A DNA stretch of 11,412 bases from Bacillota bacterium (GTDB taxonomy: Bacteria; Bacillota; Dethiobacteria; SKNC01), in contig SKLX01000189.1 in NCBI GenBank assembly GCA_007121375.1, forward strand, positions 1 through 11,412. Direction: 5' to 3'. Numbering within the stretch: the stretch's first letter is position 1; the number at the start of each line of letters is the position of its first letter. The notes under the pieces were generated by a model. It ran no database searches. It was not told where the DNA came from and saw nothing but the letters and a program-made list of their open reading frames with translations. Of this stretch, positions 1 through 5,846 are shown piece after piece. The position numbers and the translations under genes are program-made.

Positions 1-984
1 AAAGAGGATAATACTGGCCTGGATTACCAGTTAGTAGTGGAGGAAGCTATAAGAAGGGACGAGGCTGCCTTTGTCCTGGCCGGGAGCTTCAAGGAAGAAA
101 TGAATAAAATTAAGGGTATAATGGAGACTGCGTCAAGTAAGGGAAACCTGGAAGTGGTTATTGTACCAGAAGGTGGATCTCCAAAGGATAACCTGGAAGA
201 AGGAGAGCAGGTAAGGGCTGGCAAAGCCCTTTCATCACTAATTGAGGCCATGGCCAGGCTGCGGAGCCCCCAGGGATGTCCCTGGGATCAGAGGCAAGAC
301 CATAAGTCCTTAAAGCCTCATCTTATTGAAGAAGCTTATGAAGTGGTACATGCCATTGATCTGGAGGATAAGGAAGCCCTGTGCGAAGAACTGGGGGATC
401 TTCTTTTACAAATAGTATTTCACAGTCAGCTGGCGGCAGAAAAAAAGGCCTTTACCATGGAGCAGGTTATAGAAAGAATTTGTGAGAAAATTATTAGAAG
501 GCATCCCCATGTTTTTGGTAAGGAAAAGGTTGAAGACGCGGATGAAGTATCTTTCAACTGGTCAGAGATCAAGTTAAAGGAAAAAGATAAAAAAAGTAGA
601 TTTTCTATGCCTGCAGGCCTGCCTGCCTTGAAGAGGGCTCAAAAGGTACAGCAGCAGGCAGCACGTTATGGCTTTGATTGGGACCATGTAGAAGGCGCCT
701 GGGAAAAGGTTAAAGAAGAACTTAAAGAGCTGGAAAAGGTATATAATAAAAGGGAACGGGATAAAATAGAAGAAGAAATAGGAGACCTAATTTTTGCCAT
801 TGTTAATATCTCCAGGTTTTTAAGAATTGATGCGGAACTGGCCCTGGCAGCTACCGTGGAAAAGTTTTTAAGGAGAATGCACTATATTGAAGAGGTAGTT
901 GAAAAGGAAGGAAAGAATTTTAAAGATTACCACCTGGAAGATCTAGATAAAATTTGGGAAGATGCTAAAAAAAAGGGCCTTTAG
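1..984 (+). CDS. mazG: MazG nucleoside triphosphate pyrophosphohydrolase (5' end outside window)
   Basis: MazG hydrolyses (d)NTPs to the monophosphate and pyrophosphate, a cytosolic nucleotide-pool clean-up role. The frame is open to the window edge, so the gene is 5'-incomplete; a GTG at 37 lacks a good Shine-Dalgarno and is probably internal. Counting from 37, a first MazG domain starts near residue 68 with RSPQGCPWD (77-84), metal-binding EEAYE (98-102) and EELGD (117-121). A second domain carries EELKELE (227-233) and EEIGD (246-250), then KFLRR (276-280). This tandem arrangement covers about 250 residues, the size of E. coli MazG. Firmicute YabN-type homologues carry an N-terminal tetrapyrrole methylase domain; the roughly 75 visible residues before the MazG part do not obviously match one, so the upstream fusion partner is undetermined. 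The neighbouring HU and yabP genes fit the yabN locus. Confidence 0.93.
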   Translation, partial: KEDNTGLDYQLVVEEAIRRDEAAFVLAGSFKEEMNKIKGIMETASSKGNLEVVIVPEGGSPKDNLEEGEQVRAGKALSSLIEAMARLRSPQGCPWDQRQDHKSLKPHLIEEAYEVVHAIDLEDKEALCEELGDLLLQIVFHSQLAAEKKAFTMEQVIERICEKIIRRHPHVFGKEKVEDADEVSFNWSEIKLKEKDKKSRFSMPAGLPALKRAQKVQQQAARYGFDWDHVEGAWEKVKEELKELEKVYNKRERDKIEEEIGDLIFAIVNISRFLRIDAELALAATVEKFLRRMHYIEEVVEKEGKNFKDYHLEDLDKIWEDAKKKGL

Positions 985-985
985 G

Positions 986-1007
986 GCAAAAATAACATAA
1001 TTTTTGC
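986..1007. repeat. Perfect 8-bp inverted repeat after mazG
   Basis: GCAAAAAT (986-993) and ATTTTTGC (1000-1007) are exact inverted copies around the 6-nt loop AACATA, two bases after the mazG stop codon. It could form a weak hairpin at the end of the mazG transcript, but it lacks a GC-rich stem and a downstream T-run, so it is not a standard intrinsic terminator. Confidence 0.4.
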
Positions 1008-1081
1008 AGGAGTTTAAAAATTTTTAGCGAATTAGCTTATTGTATTTCTATTAATAAATATAACAGTAGGAGGGATTTCGA

Positions 1082-1354
1082 TTGAATAAGTCTGAACTCA
1101 TTGGTGTAGTAGCTGAAAAATCGGGGATGACAAAAAAGGATACAGAAAAGGTAGTTAATGCAGTTTTTGAAAGCATCACTGATGCATTATCCGAAGGAGA
1201 GAAAGTTCAGCTGATAGGATTTGGTACCTTTGACCTGCGAAAGCGTAAGGAGCGGGAGGGAAGGAATCCTGCAACAGGTGATGTTATTAAAATACCCGAA
1301 GCTACAGTTCCAGTTTTTAAAGCTGGTAAAGCATTGAAAGAAAACGTTAAGTAA
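1082..1354 (+). CDS. hup: HU-family histone-like DNA-binding protein
   Basis: HU is a small dimeric nucleoid protein that bends and compacts DNA with little sequence preference. At 90 residues it has the exact family length. The HU/IHF signature lies at residues 46-66: GFGTF, then basic residues and GRNPATG, with the intercalating proline at 63 in the arm. The N-terminal MNKSELIGVVAEKSG helix is typical of Firmicute HU rather than IHF. The start is TTG at 1082, chosen because AGGAGGG (1068-1074) sits 7 nt upstream and the resulting N-terminus is standard. It lies 97 bp after mazG and is closed by a strong terminator at 1403-1434, so its transcript is probably short or the end of a mazG-hup unit. 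In B. subtilis hbs is elsewhere, but adjacency to mazG is common in Clostridia as I recall. The family call is very secure. Confidence 0.97.
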   Translation: MNKSELIGVVAEKSGMTKKDTEKVVNAVFESITDALSEGEKVQLIGFGTFDLRKRKEREGRNPATGDVIKIPEATVPVFKAGKALKENVK

Positions 1355-1367
1355 ATGAATTTGCTAA

Positions 1368-1396
1368 AAGTGCTTGGAAGGTTTAAACAAGCATTT
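1368..1396 (+). other. Hairpin preceding the hup terminator
   Basis: AAGTGCTTG (1368-1376) pairs with CAAGCATTT (1388-1396), 9 bp including one G-U, loop of 11 nt. It lies 13 nt after the hup stop and 6 nt before the main terminator stem. With no T-run of its own it more likely protects the mRNA 3' end or assists termination than terminates alone. Confidence 0.5.
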
Positions 1397-1402
1397 AAAA
1401 TG

Positions 1403-1434
1403 AAAATTAGGTCTAGAAAGGCCTAATTTTTTTT
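1403..1434 (+). terminator. Intrinsic terminator of hup
   Basis: An 11-bp stem (1403-1413 with 1420-1430, one G-U pair) closes a TAGAAA loop and runs into eight T residues (1427-1434). The stem core is ATTAGG/CCTAAT. It ends about 80 nt downstream of the hup stop and should separate hup from the SpoIID-like gene. Confidence 0.88.
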
Positions 1435-1541
1435 GGGAAAAAAATAACCTTAAAGTATATTATGAGTCTCCCCCAGAGAATACTAACAGAGAAAACTAAA
1501 ATAAATGATATTTATAAAAATATAGGAGGCTCTAGAAAGGA

Positions 1542-2540
1542 ATGCTGCAAAATAAAAATGCTACAATTGTTGCTGTTATTCTTGGTATAATGGTGGCTGT
1601 TGCCGGGGCCGGTAAATTAATGGAGCCCCGTATAGAAAACAGGCCTTCCCCTTTTCAGGAAAGAGCTTTGCCGGAATTACCTGCAGAAATAGAAGCTGAA
1701 GAAAAGGAAGAGCCTGTCTTAAGGGTTTACATTGATGAAGAGGATAGAGTAGAGGATATGCCTTTTGAAGAATATATTAAAGGGGTTGTAGCAGGAGAAA
1801 TGAAGCCTGATTGGCCTGAAGAAGCCCTGGCAGCCCAGGCCATCATTGCCCGGAGCTTTACCCTGCAAAAAATTCAGGAAAAAGGAGGGGTGCCAGATAA
1901 AAACGCCCATGCTTCTACTGATATAGAAGAATTTCAAGCTTATGATGCTGATTCCATTACCCAGCAGGTAGAGGAGGCCATAGGAAAAACCAGAGGCCAG
2001 GTAGCTGTTCACCAGGGTAATTTTATCCGGGGGTGGTTCCATGCTTACGCAGGGCCCAGGACAGCCCAGGCTGATGAAGGTCTGGCTTTTGAAGGGCCTA
2101 ATCCTCCTTATATACAAGGGGTAAAGAGTCCGGGAAGGGATATTGTGCCCGAAGAAGAAGGTTTTTGGAGTGAGTCCTTTACCCTGGAAGAGATAAGAAA
2201 AGCGGTAAAAGAGCAGACGGGCAATGATCCCGGTTCCATAGAAAGGTTTGAAACTGCCCAAAAGGGTCCCTCGGGACGGGCCACTCTTTTTCAAATTAAT
2301 GATATGGAAGTCTCTGCACCGGATTTGAGGATAGCCCTGGATAGTACCCGGATGCGCTCAACCTATATCGAGGAAATAAATATGGAAGGTGAAGGGGTTT
2401 CCCTTGAAGGCGAAGGTTTCGGCCATGGAGTGGGTATGTGCCAGTGGGGAGCCAGGGCTCAGGCGGAAGATGGACTTTCTGCAGAGGAAATAGTTAATTA
2501 CTTTTATCGTGATGTAGAGATAGTAAAGCTTTGGGAATAA
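1542..2540 (+). CDS. SpoIID/LytB-domain peptidoglycan-cleaving protein
   Basis: SpoIID enzymes are membrane-anchored lytic transglycosylases that cut denuded glycan strands during engulfment and related wall remodelling. The 332-residue protein has one N-terminal membrane anchor (about 7-25), an acidic linker, then the SpoIID domain from about 58. The motif GVVAGEMKPDWPEEALAAQA (81-100) matches the catalytic region of SpoIID; E86 aligns with the glutamate shown to be catalytic in B. subtilis SpoIID. The family C-terminal motif GHGVGMCQWGA is at 294-304. The usual SGG after FH reads AYAGP (168-172). The start ATG follows AGGAGG (1524-1529) at a long 12-nt spacing, but it gives a sensible anchor. 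The gene is isolated between two terminators. It may be the engulfment SpoIID or a paralogue: true spoIID normally sits near murA/spoIIIA-type loci, so I favour a paralogue and give no symbol. Confidence 0.88.
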   Translation: MLQNKNATIVAVILGIMVAVAGAGKLMEPRIENRPSPFQERALPELPAEIEAEEKEEPVLRVYIDEEDRVEDMPFEEYIKGVVAGEMKPDWPEEALAAQAIIARSFTLQKIQEKGGVPDKNAHASTDIEEFQAYDADSITQQVEEAIGKTRGQVAVHQGNFIRGWFHAYAGPRTAQADEGLAFEGPNPPYIQGVKSPGRDIVPEEEGFWSESFTLEEIRKAVKEQTGNDPGSIERFETAQKGPSGRATLFQINDMEVSAPDLRIALDSTRMRSTYIEEINMEGEGVSLEGEGFGHGVGMCQWGARAQAEDGLSAEEIVNYFYRDVEIVKLWE

Positions 2541-2574
2541 ATAACTTAACAACTAAATACACAGTGTTGTTTTT

Positions 2575-2600
2575 GGCCCCGGGGAGGGGCTTGTTTTTTT
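2575..2600 (+). terminator. Intrinsic terminator of the SpoIID-like gene
   Basis: GCCCC (2576-2580) pairs with GGGGC (2586-2590), extended by one G-U pair, around a GGGGA loop. A T-rich tail follows to 2600. It starts 34 nt after the stop codon. Confidence 0.8.
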
Positions 2601-2602
2601 TG

Positions 2603-2630
2603 GTATAAATTTATTCTTACTGCATATTAT
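2603..2630 (+). promoter_or_regulatory. Possible sigma-E-type promoter for yabP
   Basis: GTATAAA (2603-2609), a 13-nt spacer and CATATTAT (2623-2630) partly match the sigma-E consensus; the -10 agrees at 6 of 8 positions with CATACAAT. Transcription would begin near 2637, just before the yabP Shine-Dalgarno at 2650. In B. subtilis yabP and yabQ are sigma-E genes. The -35 match is weak and the region is AT-rich, so this could arise by chance. Confidence 0.3.
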
Positions 2631-2663
2631 GGATAATAATGAGATTATGAAGGAGGGCTGGTA

Positions 2664-2966
2664 ATGGAGGATAAAAGGCGCCAGGGAAATCAGCAAAGAC
2701 ACAGGCTAACTATTGAGAACAGGGAATATATGGAGATCGGTGGTGTGCTCCATGTGGACAGCTTTGATGATGAGGAAATAATATTAGAAACGGAGTTAGG
2801 CCTGCTGGCTGTGCGGGGTGAAGACCTTCACATTAAACATTTAAACCTGGAAGAAGGAGAATTAAATATCGAAGGATTTATTTTGGAGCTGGCTTATTCT
2901 GAGGAAAGAGGCAACCAGGGATTGCGAGGAAAGGGTAAGGGTCTTTTGGAAAGACTTTTTAGATAA
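2664..2966 (+). CDS. yabP: Sporulation protein YabP
   Basis: YabP belongs to the YabP/YqfC family, expressed in the mother cell during sporulation and associated with spore coat/envelope assembly; its biochemical activity is not known. The 100-residue length is typical. Recognisable family blocks are HRLTIENRE (13-21), GGVLHVDSFD (26-35), a run of acidic beta-strand residues LET (41-43), GLLAVRGEDLHIKHLNLEEG (46-65) and IEGFI (69-73). The C-terminal 20 residues are basic and glycine-rich. The ATG at 2664 is preceded by AAGGAGGG (2650-2657) at 6 nt. It is followed after only 5 nt by a strong terminator hairpin, then by yabQ, its usual partner. No S4-domain yabO/rqcP gene precedes it. Confidence 0.95.
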   Translation: MEDKRRQGNQQRHRLTIENREYMEIGGVLHVDSFDDEEIILETELGLLAVRGEDLHIKHLNLEEGELNIEGFILELAYSEERGNQGLRGKGKGLLERLFR

Positions 2967-2970
2967 AAAT

Positions 2971-2992
2971 ACGTGGGCTTCCACGTTTTTTT
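2971..2992 (+). terminator. Intrinsic terminator between yabP and yabQ
   Basis: ACGTGG (2971-2976) pairs perfectly with CCACGT (2981-2986) around the tetraloop GCTT, followed by seven T residues (2986-2992). It starts 5 nt after the yabP stop and ends about 18 nt before the yabQ Shine-Dalgarno. There is little room for a yabQ promoter in between, so yabQ probably depends on partial read-through. Confidence 0.85.
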
Positions 2993-3021
2993 ATTCTCCG
3001 GGGTAAAGTGGAGGTGAAGGC

Positions 3022-3375
3022 TTGTCGATATCAGTTGAAGTCAACATTTTATTGTCTTTAATGGCCATAGGGTTTTTACTGGGAATGGCCTTTGATCTAT
3101 TTTATATTTTTAAAAGCTACTGGAATATAAAAAATTCGTGGTTTAATATTATTATAGATTTTACCATCTGGGTTATATTAACAGGTGGAGCCTTTACAGG
3201 TCTTTTACTTATTAATTGGGGGCAGGTAAGATTTTATGTTTTCCTGGCCATGGCTCTGGGATATCTTGGTTATTATGTAACACTAAGAAATAGGTTCTGT
3301 AAAATAATTAATATATTTATGCAATTTAGAAAAAATTTATTAGTTAAAAAGAAGGATTTTTCAAAAGACAGGTAG
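3022..3375 (+). CDS. yabQ: Sporulation membrane protein YabQ
   Basis: YabQ is an integral membrane protein needed in B. subtilis for proper spore cortex formation; its molecular activity is unknown. This copy has 117 residues, short compared with the B. subtilis protein as I recall it but normal for clostridial members. Three hydrophobic segments are visible: about 8-30, 42-64 and 70-88. A basic cytosolic tail with KKK follows. The identification rests on the segment LLSLMAIGFLLGMAFDLFYI (10-29), characteristic of YabQ, and on position between yabP and divIC. The start is TTG at 3022 with GGAGGTGA (3010-3017) 4 nt upstream; no in-frame ATG gives a complete first helix. The gene is AT-rich, as expected for a hydrophobic protein. 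Confidence 0.88.
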   Translation: MSISVEVNILLSLMAIGFLLGMAFDLFYIFKSYWNIKNSWFNIIIDFTIWVILTGGAFTGLLLINWGQVRFYVFLAMALGYLGYYVTLRNRFCKIINIFMQFRKNLLVKKKDFSKDR

Positions 3376-3410
3376 AATGATAATATCCAATACAGGGGGT
3401 TTTATAGGTA

Positions 3411-3794
3411 ATGATAAATAAAGAGTTACCTGGAAGGTGGCAAAATAAAAAAAGGGATAAAGTAAAAAGGATCAAATTTCGTTCCTGGACCCAGGAATTT
3501 TCAAAATCCAGGGTAGCATTGGTGTTATTTTGTGTTTTCCTCTGTTATTTTGGTGTTTTGTTTGTAAACCAGATGTTAAAAATGAATGAAATGGACTCCA
3601 GGGTGGCAGAATTAAAGATGGAAATAGAAGAAGTTAAAAGATATAATGAAGAATTAGAGCGGGAAGTAGAACTTCTCCATAATTATGAATATATTGAAAC
3701 ACTAGCACGAAAGGAATTGGGGTTGATAAAATCAGGCGATGTATTATTTAATGTAGATAACAACAGGTATGTATTCCAGGAAAAGCAAAGGTAA
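3411..3794 (+). CDS. divIC: Septum formation initiator DivIC (FtsB/DivIC family)
   Basis: DivIC is a bitopic divisome protein that pairs with FtsL and FtsQ/DivIB at the division septum and is needed for both vegetative and sporulation septa. The 127-residue protein has a very basic cytosolic N-terminus (1-33), one transmembrane helix (about 34-53), a heptad-rich coiled coil (54-90) and the conserved extracellular end YIETLARKELGLIKSGD (94-110), diagnostic of the FtsB/DivIC family. The start ATG at 3411 has AGGGGG (3394-3399) 11 nt upstream, a rather long spacing; a TTG or GTG alternative does not improve it. It lies 35 nt after yabQ and 64 nt before the S1 protein, matching the B. subtilis yabQ-divIC-yabR order. 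Confidence 0.94.
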   Translation: MINKELPGRWQNKKRDKVKRIKFRSWTQEFSKSRVALVLFCVFLCYFGVLFVNQMLKMNEMDSRVAELKMEIEEVKRYNEELEREVELLHNYEYIETLARKELGLIKSGDVLFNVDNNRYVFQEKQR

Positions 3795-3858
3795 AAGACT
3801 ATCCCTGTTCCTGGCAAAAAAACATTAATCACATTCATTGGAGGAGGATTTTTTTAGT

Positions 3859-4287
3859 ATGTCACTTGAAGTTGGCAGCATTGTAGAAGGGTTGGTAACG
3901 GGAATTACCAACTTTGGTGTATTTATTAAACTTCCAGGAGGAGAAACAGGCCTGGTGCACATTTCGGAAATAGCTGATACCTACGTTAAAGATATTAACG
4001 ATTATATTAAAAAAAGAGACAAAGTTAAAGTTAAAGTATTAAGTATTGACAAGGGCGGAAAAATAGGCCTGTCCATTAAACAGGCAAATGAAAGTTCTGG
4101 CAGGAAAAATCAGCAGAGCCAGAATGGTAGAGATAAACGTCAGGAAAATAAAAGACCTGTCAGCTCAAACTTTGAAGATAGAATATCAAAATTTTTCAAA
4201 GAAAGTGATGAAAGGCAGCATGATTTGAAAAAGAATACCGAGGCCAAAAGGGGTGGAAAAGGCTCTTATAACCAGGAACTCGGTTAA
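3859..4287 (+). CDS. yabR: S1-domain RNA-binding protein (YabR/GSP13 family)
   Basis: Small single-S1-domain proteins of the YabR/GSP13/CvfD type bind RNA or the ribosome and act post-transcriptionally. The 142-residue product has an N-terminal S1 OB fold (about 5-75) with GSIVEGLVTGITNFGVFIKL, LVHISEIAD (32-40) and KVKVLSIDKGGKIGLSIK (57-74), very close to B. subtilis YabR. A hydrophilic linker rich in Q, N, K and R (76-103) leads to a conserved C-terminal patch FEDRISKFFKESDERQ (105-120) and a glycine/basic tail. I choose ATG 3859 over the in-frame TTG at 3838: the TTG lies inside GGAGGAGGA (3840-3848), which serves ATG 3859 at 10 nt, and family members begin MS-EVGS. The gene continues the yabP-yabQ-divIC run. 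Confidence 0.93.
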   Translation: MSLEVGSIVEGLVTGITNFGVFIKLPGGETGLVHISEIADTYVKDINDYIKKRDKVKVKVLSIDKGGKIGLSIKQANESSGRKNQQSQNGRDKRQENKRPVSSNFEDRISKFFKESDERQHDLKKNTEAKRGGKGSYNQELG

Positions 4288-4328
4288 TATTTATTATTCA
4301 ATCAGTTTAGTTATATTTTTGTAAATCT

Positions 4329-4356
4329 AAAAGTATTCCAGGGGAATACTTTTTTT
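4329..4356 (+). terminator. Strong terminator hairpin just upstream of the ppx ribosome binding site
   Basis: An uninterrupted 11-bp stem (4329-4339 with 4343-4353), core AGTATTCC/GGAATACT, has a 3-nt AGG loop and a T-run 4350-4356. It ends 3 nt before the ppx Shine-Dalgarno (GGAGGGA, 4360-4366). It closes the yabP-yabR unit, yet leaves no room for a ppx promoter downstream of it. Confidence 0.88.
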
Positions 4357-4372
4357 ATTGGAGGGATCTAGA

Positions 4373-5278
4373 ATGAAAAAAGCAGTGATAGATATTGGAA
4401 CCAACTCTGTGCGGATGCTTGTGGGAGATTTCAAAGGAGACAGGTTTGAGCCCATTAATTACAGGGTTGAAATTACTCGCCTGGGGGAAGGAATTGGAAG
4501 AGAAAGGAAACTCACGAGCAAGGCGGTTAAGCGAACTCTTAAGGTTATCAGAGCTTATTTAAGGGAAATAAAGGACCAGGGAGTTGATAATCTTTGGGTT
4601 ACAGCTACCAGTGCTGTTAGGGAAGCGGACAACAAGGAATTTTTTATTTCCCTGGTAAAGGAAGAAACGGGTCAGGAAATTAAAGTTCTTTCGGAAGAGG
4701 AAGAGGCAAAACTCAGTTATGGGGGGGTTATAAAATTTCTCCCCGGTCTCCAGGAAGAACCCCTGGTTTTCGACCTGGGTGGAGGGAGCACGGAATTCAT
4801 TTGGAAGGAAAAAGGGGAGGTTATTTGTAGAAGTTGTAAAATTGGAGTGGTAAGATTAACGGAAACATTTTTACATTCAGATCCACCTTCTTTGAAGGAA
4901 CTTGAAAGGTTAACAAACCATACGGTTGGAATCTTAAAGAACCTGAAAAAGGAAGTAGAAGTTAAAGGAGAAAAGTTAGTTGGGGTGGGAGGAACTATAA
5001 CCTCCCTGGCAGCGGTCAGGCAGGAGTTACAGGAGTATGACCCTGACAGGATACACGGCTTTGTTCTTAAGCGGGAAGAAATGGAGATGCTCCTGAAAAA
5101 ATTTATTTCCCTCGAGGAAAAAGATAGAAAGGAAATTTACGGCTTGCAGCCTCAGCGGGCTGATGTTATTATTGCCGGAACCCTGGCCGTAATGGCTATT
5201 ATGGATACCTTTCAATTTAAAGAGGTTACCGTCAGTGAGGGAGATATTCTCCTGGGAATCTTATACTCTTTCAGCTGA
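4373..5278 (+). CDS. ppx: Ppx/GppA family exopolyphosphatase or (p)ppGpp-related phosphatase
   Basis: Ppx/GppA proteins are actin-fold (ASKHA) phosphatases that remove terminal phosphate from polyphosphate or convert pppGpp to ppGpp. The 301-residue protein is the short two-domain form, lacking the C-terminal HD region of E. coli PPX. Motifs in order: phosphate 1 DIGTNSVRMLVGD (7-19), TSAVREA (79-85), LSEEEEAKLSYGG (106-118) with the candidate catalytic glutamate, phosphate 2 DLGGGSTEF (134-142), GVGGTITSLAA (204-214) and QRADVIIAG (261-269). The start is ATG 4373, 6 nt after GGAGGGA (4360-4366); an upstream in-frame TTG at 4358 falls in the terminator/RBS region. Substrate choice between polyphosphate and guanosine nucleotides cannot be told from sequence. 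The 3' end overlaps the convergent ydcZ gene by 8 bp. Confidence 0.93.
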   Translation: MKKAVIDIGTNSVRMLVGDFKGDRFEPINYRVEITRLGEGIGRERKLTSKAVKRTLKVIRAYLREIKDQGVDNLWVTATSAVREADNKEFFISLVKEETGQEIKVLSEEEEAKLSYGGVIKFLPGLQEEPLVFDLGGGSTEFIWKEKGEVICRSCKIGVVRLTETFLHSDPPSLKELERLTNHTVGILKNLKKEVEVKGEKLVGVGGTITSLAAVRQELQEYDPDRIHGFVLKREEMEMLLKKFISLEEKDRKEIYGLQPQRADVIIAGTLAVMAIMDTFQFKEVTVSEGDILLGILYSFS

Positions 5279-5714
5279 GCATCAACTTAGCCCCCAGGGC
5301 CAGGAAGACCAGGCCCAACCCCTTAACCCAGCTGAAGGAAATTTGCTCCAGCCCAAAAAGGCCGAAATGGTCGATAAATAGGGCAGTGGTTACTTGGCCA
5401 ACTATTATGGCTGTGGTGGTAATAGCAACTCCCAGGCGAGGTATGCTGTATACCACCGTGTAAACAATTATTACCCCCAGGATGCCTCCTAAATAAACAT
5501 ACCAGGGAGCCTGGGGTATTTTTAGCAGGTCACCTTTTCCTATTCTAAATGCAAATAAGCCCGCAAGTAGAACCAGCAGTCCTACTAGATGGACAATAAA
5601 AGTAGCTTCCAAAAGCCCAATTACTTTTCCCAGAACTGAATTAAGGGAACCCTGGAGGGCCATGGATAACCCTGAAAACACTGCTACTATTAAGGCTATA
5701 ATTTTGGCGGACAT
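5271..5714 (-). CDS. YdcZ/DUF606 family membrane transporter (DMT superfamily)
   Basis: DUF606 (YdcZ) proteins are small half-size members of the drug/metabolite transporter superfamily; substrates are generally unknown. The 147-residue protein has about five membrane segments (roughly 3-22, 36-56, 72-91, 97-118 and 128-146), with family features SMALQGSLNSVLG (17-29), YLGGILGVIIVYTVVYSIPRL (74-94, family core) and GQVTTALFIDHFGLFG (106-121). I chose the ATG at 5714 (minus), with AAGGGGGT about 10 nt upstream, rather than a TTG at 5759, because the extra 15 residues are polar and the ATG starts the first helix. It is the only minus-strand gene here, divergent from feoB and convergent with ppx. 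Members often act as adjacent pairs, but only one copy is present. It interrupts the sporulation block. Confidence 0.88.
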   Translation of the reverse strand: MSAKIIALIVAVFSGLSMALQGSLNSVLGKVIGLLEATFIVHLVGLLVLLAGLFAFRIGKGDLLKIPQAPWYVYLGGILGVIIVYTVVYSIPRLGVAITTTAIIVGQVTTALFIDHFGLFGLEQISFSWVKGLGLVFLALGAKLMLS

Positions 5715-5742
5715 TAAAGATATACCCCCTTTGGATATAATC

Positions 5743-5758
5743 TTGTTTATTTTAAACA
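5743..5758. promoter_or_regulatory. Palindromic candidate operator between ydcZ and feoB
   Basis: TTGTTTA (5743-5749) and TAAACAA (5752-5758) form a perfect 7-2-7 inverted repeat in the 132-bp divergent intergenic region, about 29 nt upstream of the ydcZ ATG. It does not resemble a Fur box. A TATACT sequence (5773-5778) to its right could be a -10 for feoB, but the -35 is poor. The regulator is unknown. Confidence 0.35.
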
Positions 5759-5846
5759 AAAATAACTGGAAATATACTGATGTCTTCGCATATACATTTT
5801 AATATGAATAAGGCTGTACCAGGGGCAGCGCAAGGCGGGGATATCT

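Noticed and set aside
1036..1064. TATAAC at 1059-1064 as a hup promoter -10
   Set aside because: The start would fall inside the hup Shine-Dalgarno and there is no -35 at a suitable distance.
1455..1486. GTATATT and AATACTAA as a sigma-E promoter for the SpoIID-like gene
   Set aside because: The spacing of about 17 nt is too long for sigma-E and the -10 matches poorly.
1412..1540. TCTAGAAAGG repeated at 1412-1421 (hup terminator) and 1531-1540 (before the SpoIID-like start)
   Set aside because: A 10-bp direct repeat in purine-rich sequence is likely chance; the copies are not complementary and suggest no pairing.
1719..2294. Minus-strand open frame of 191 codons opposite the SpoIID-like gene
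   Set aside because: It is antisense to a well-supported coding gene, has no recognisable domain, and its composition is what an antisense shadow gives.
3838..3858. TTG at 3838 as the start of the S1 protein
   Set aside because: The codons after it are the Shine-Dalgarno itself; ATG 3859 gives the standard YabR N-terminus.
4358..4372. TTG at 4358 as the ppx start
   Set aside because: It overlaps the Shine-Dalgarno that serves ATG 4373, and family members begin directly with the beta strand leading to DIGTNS.
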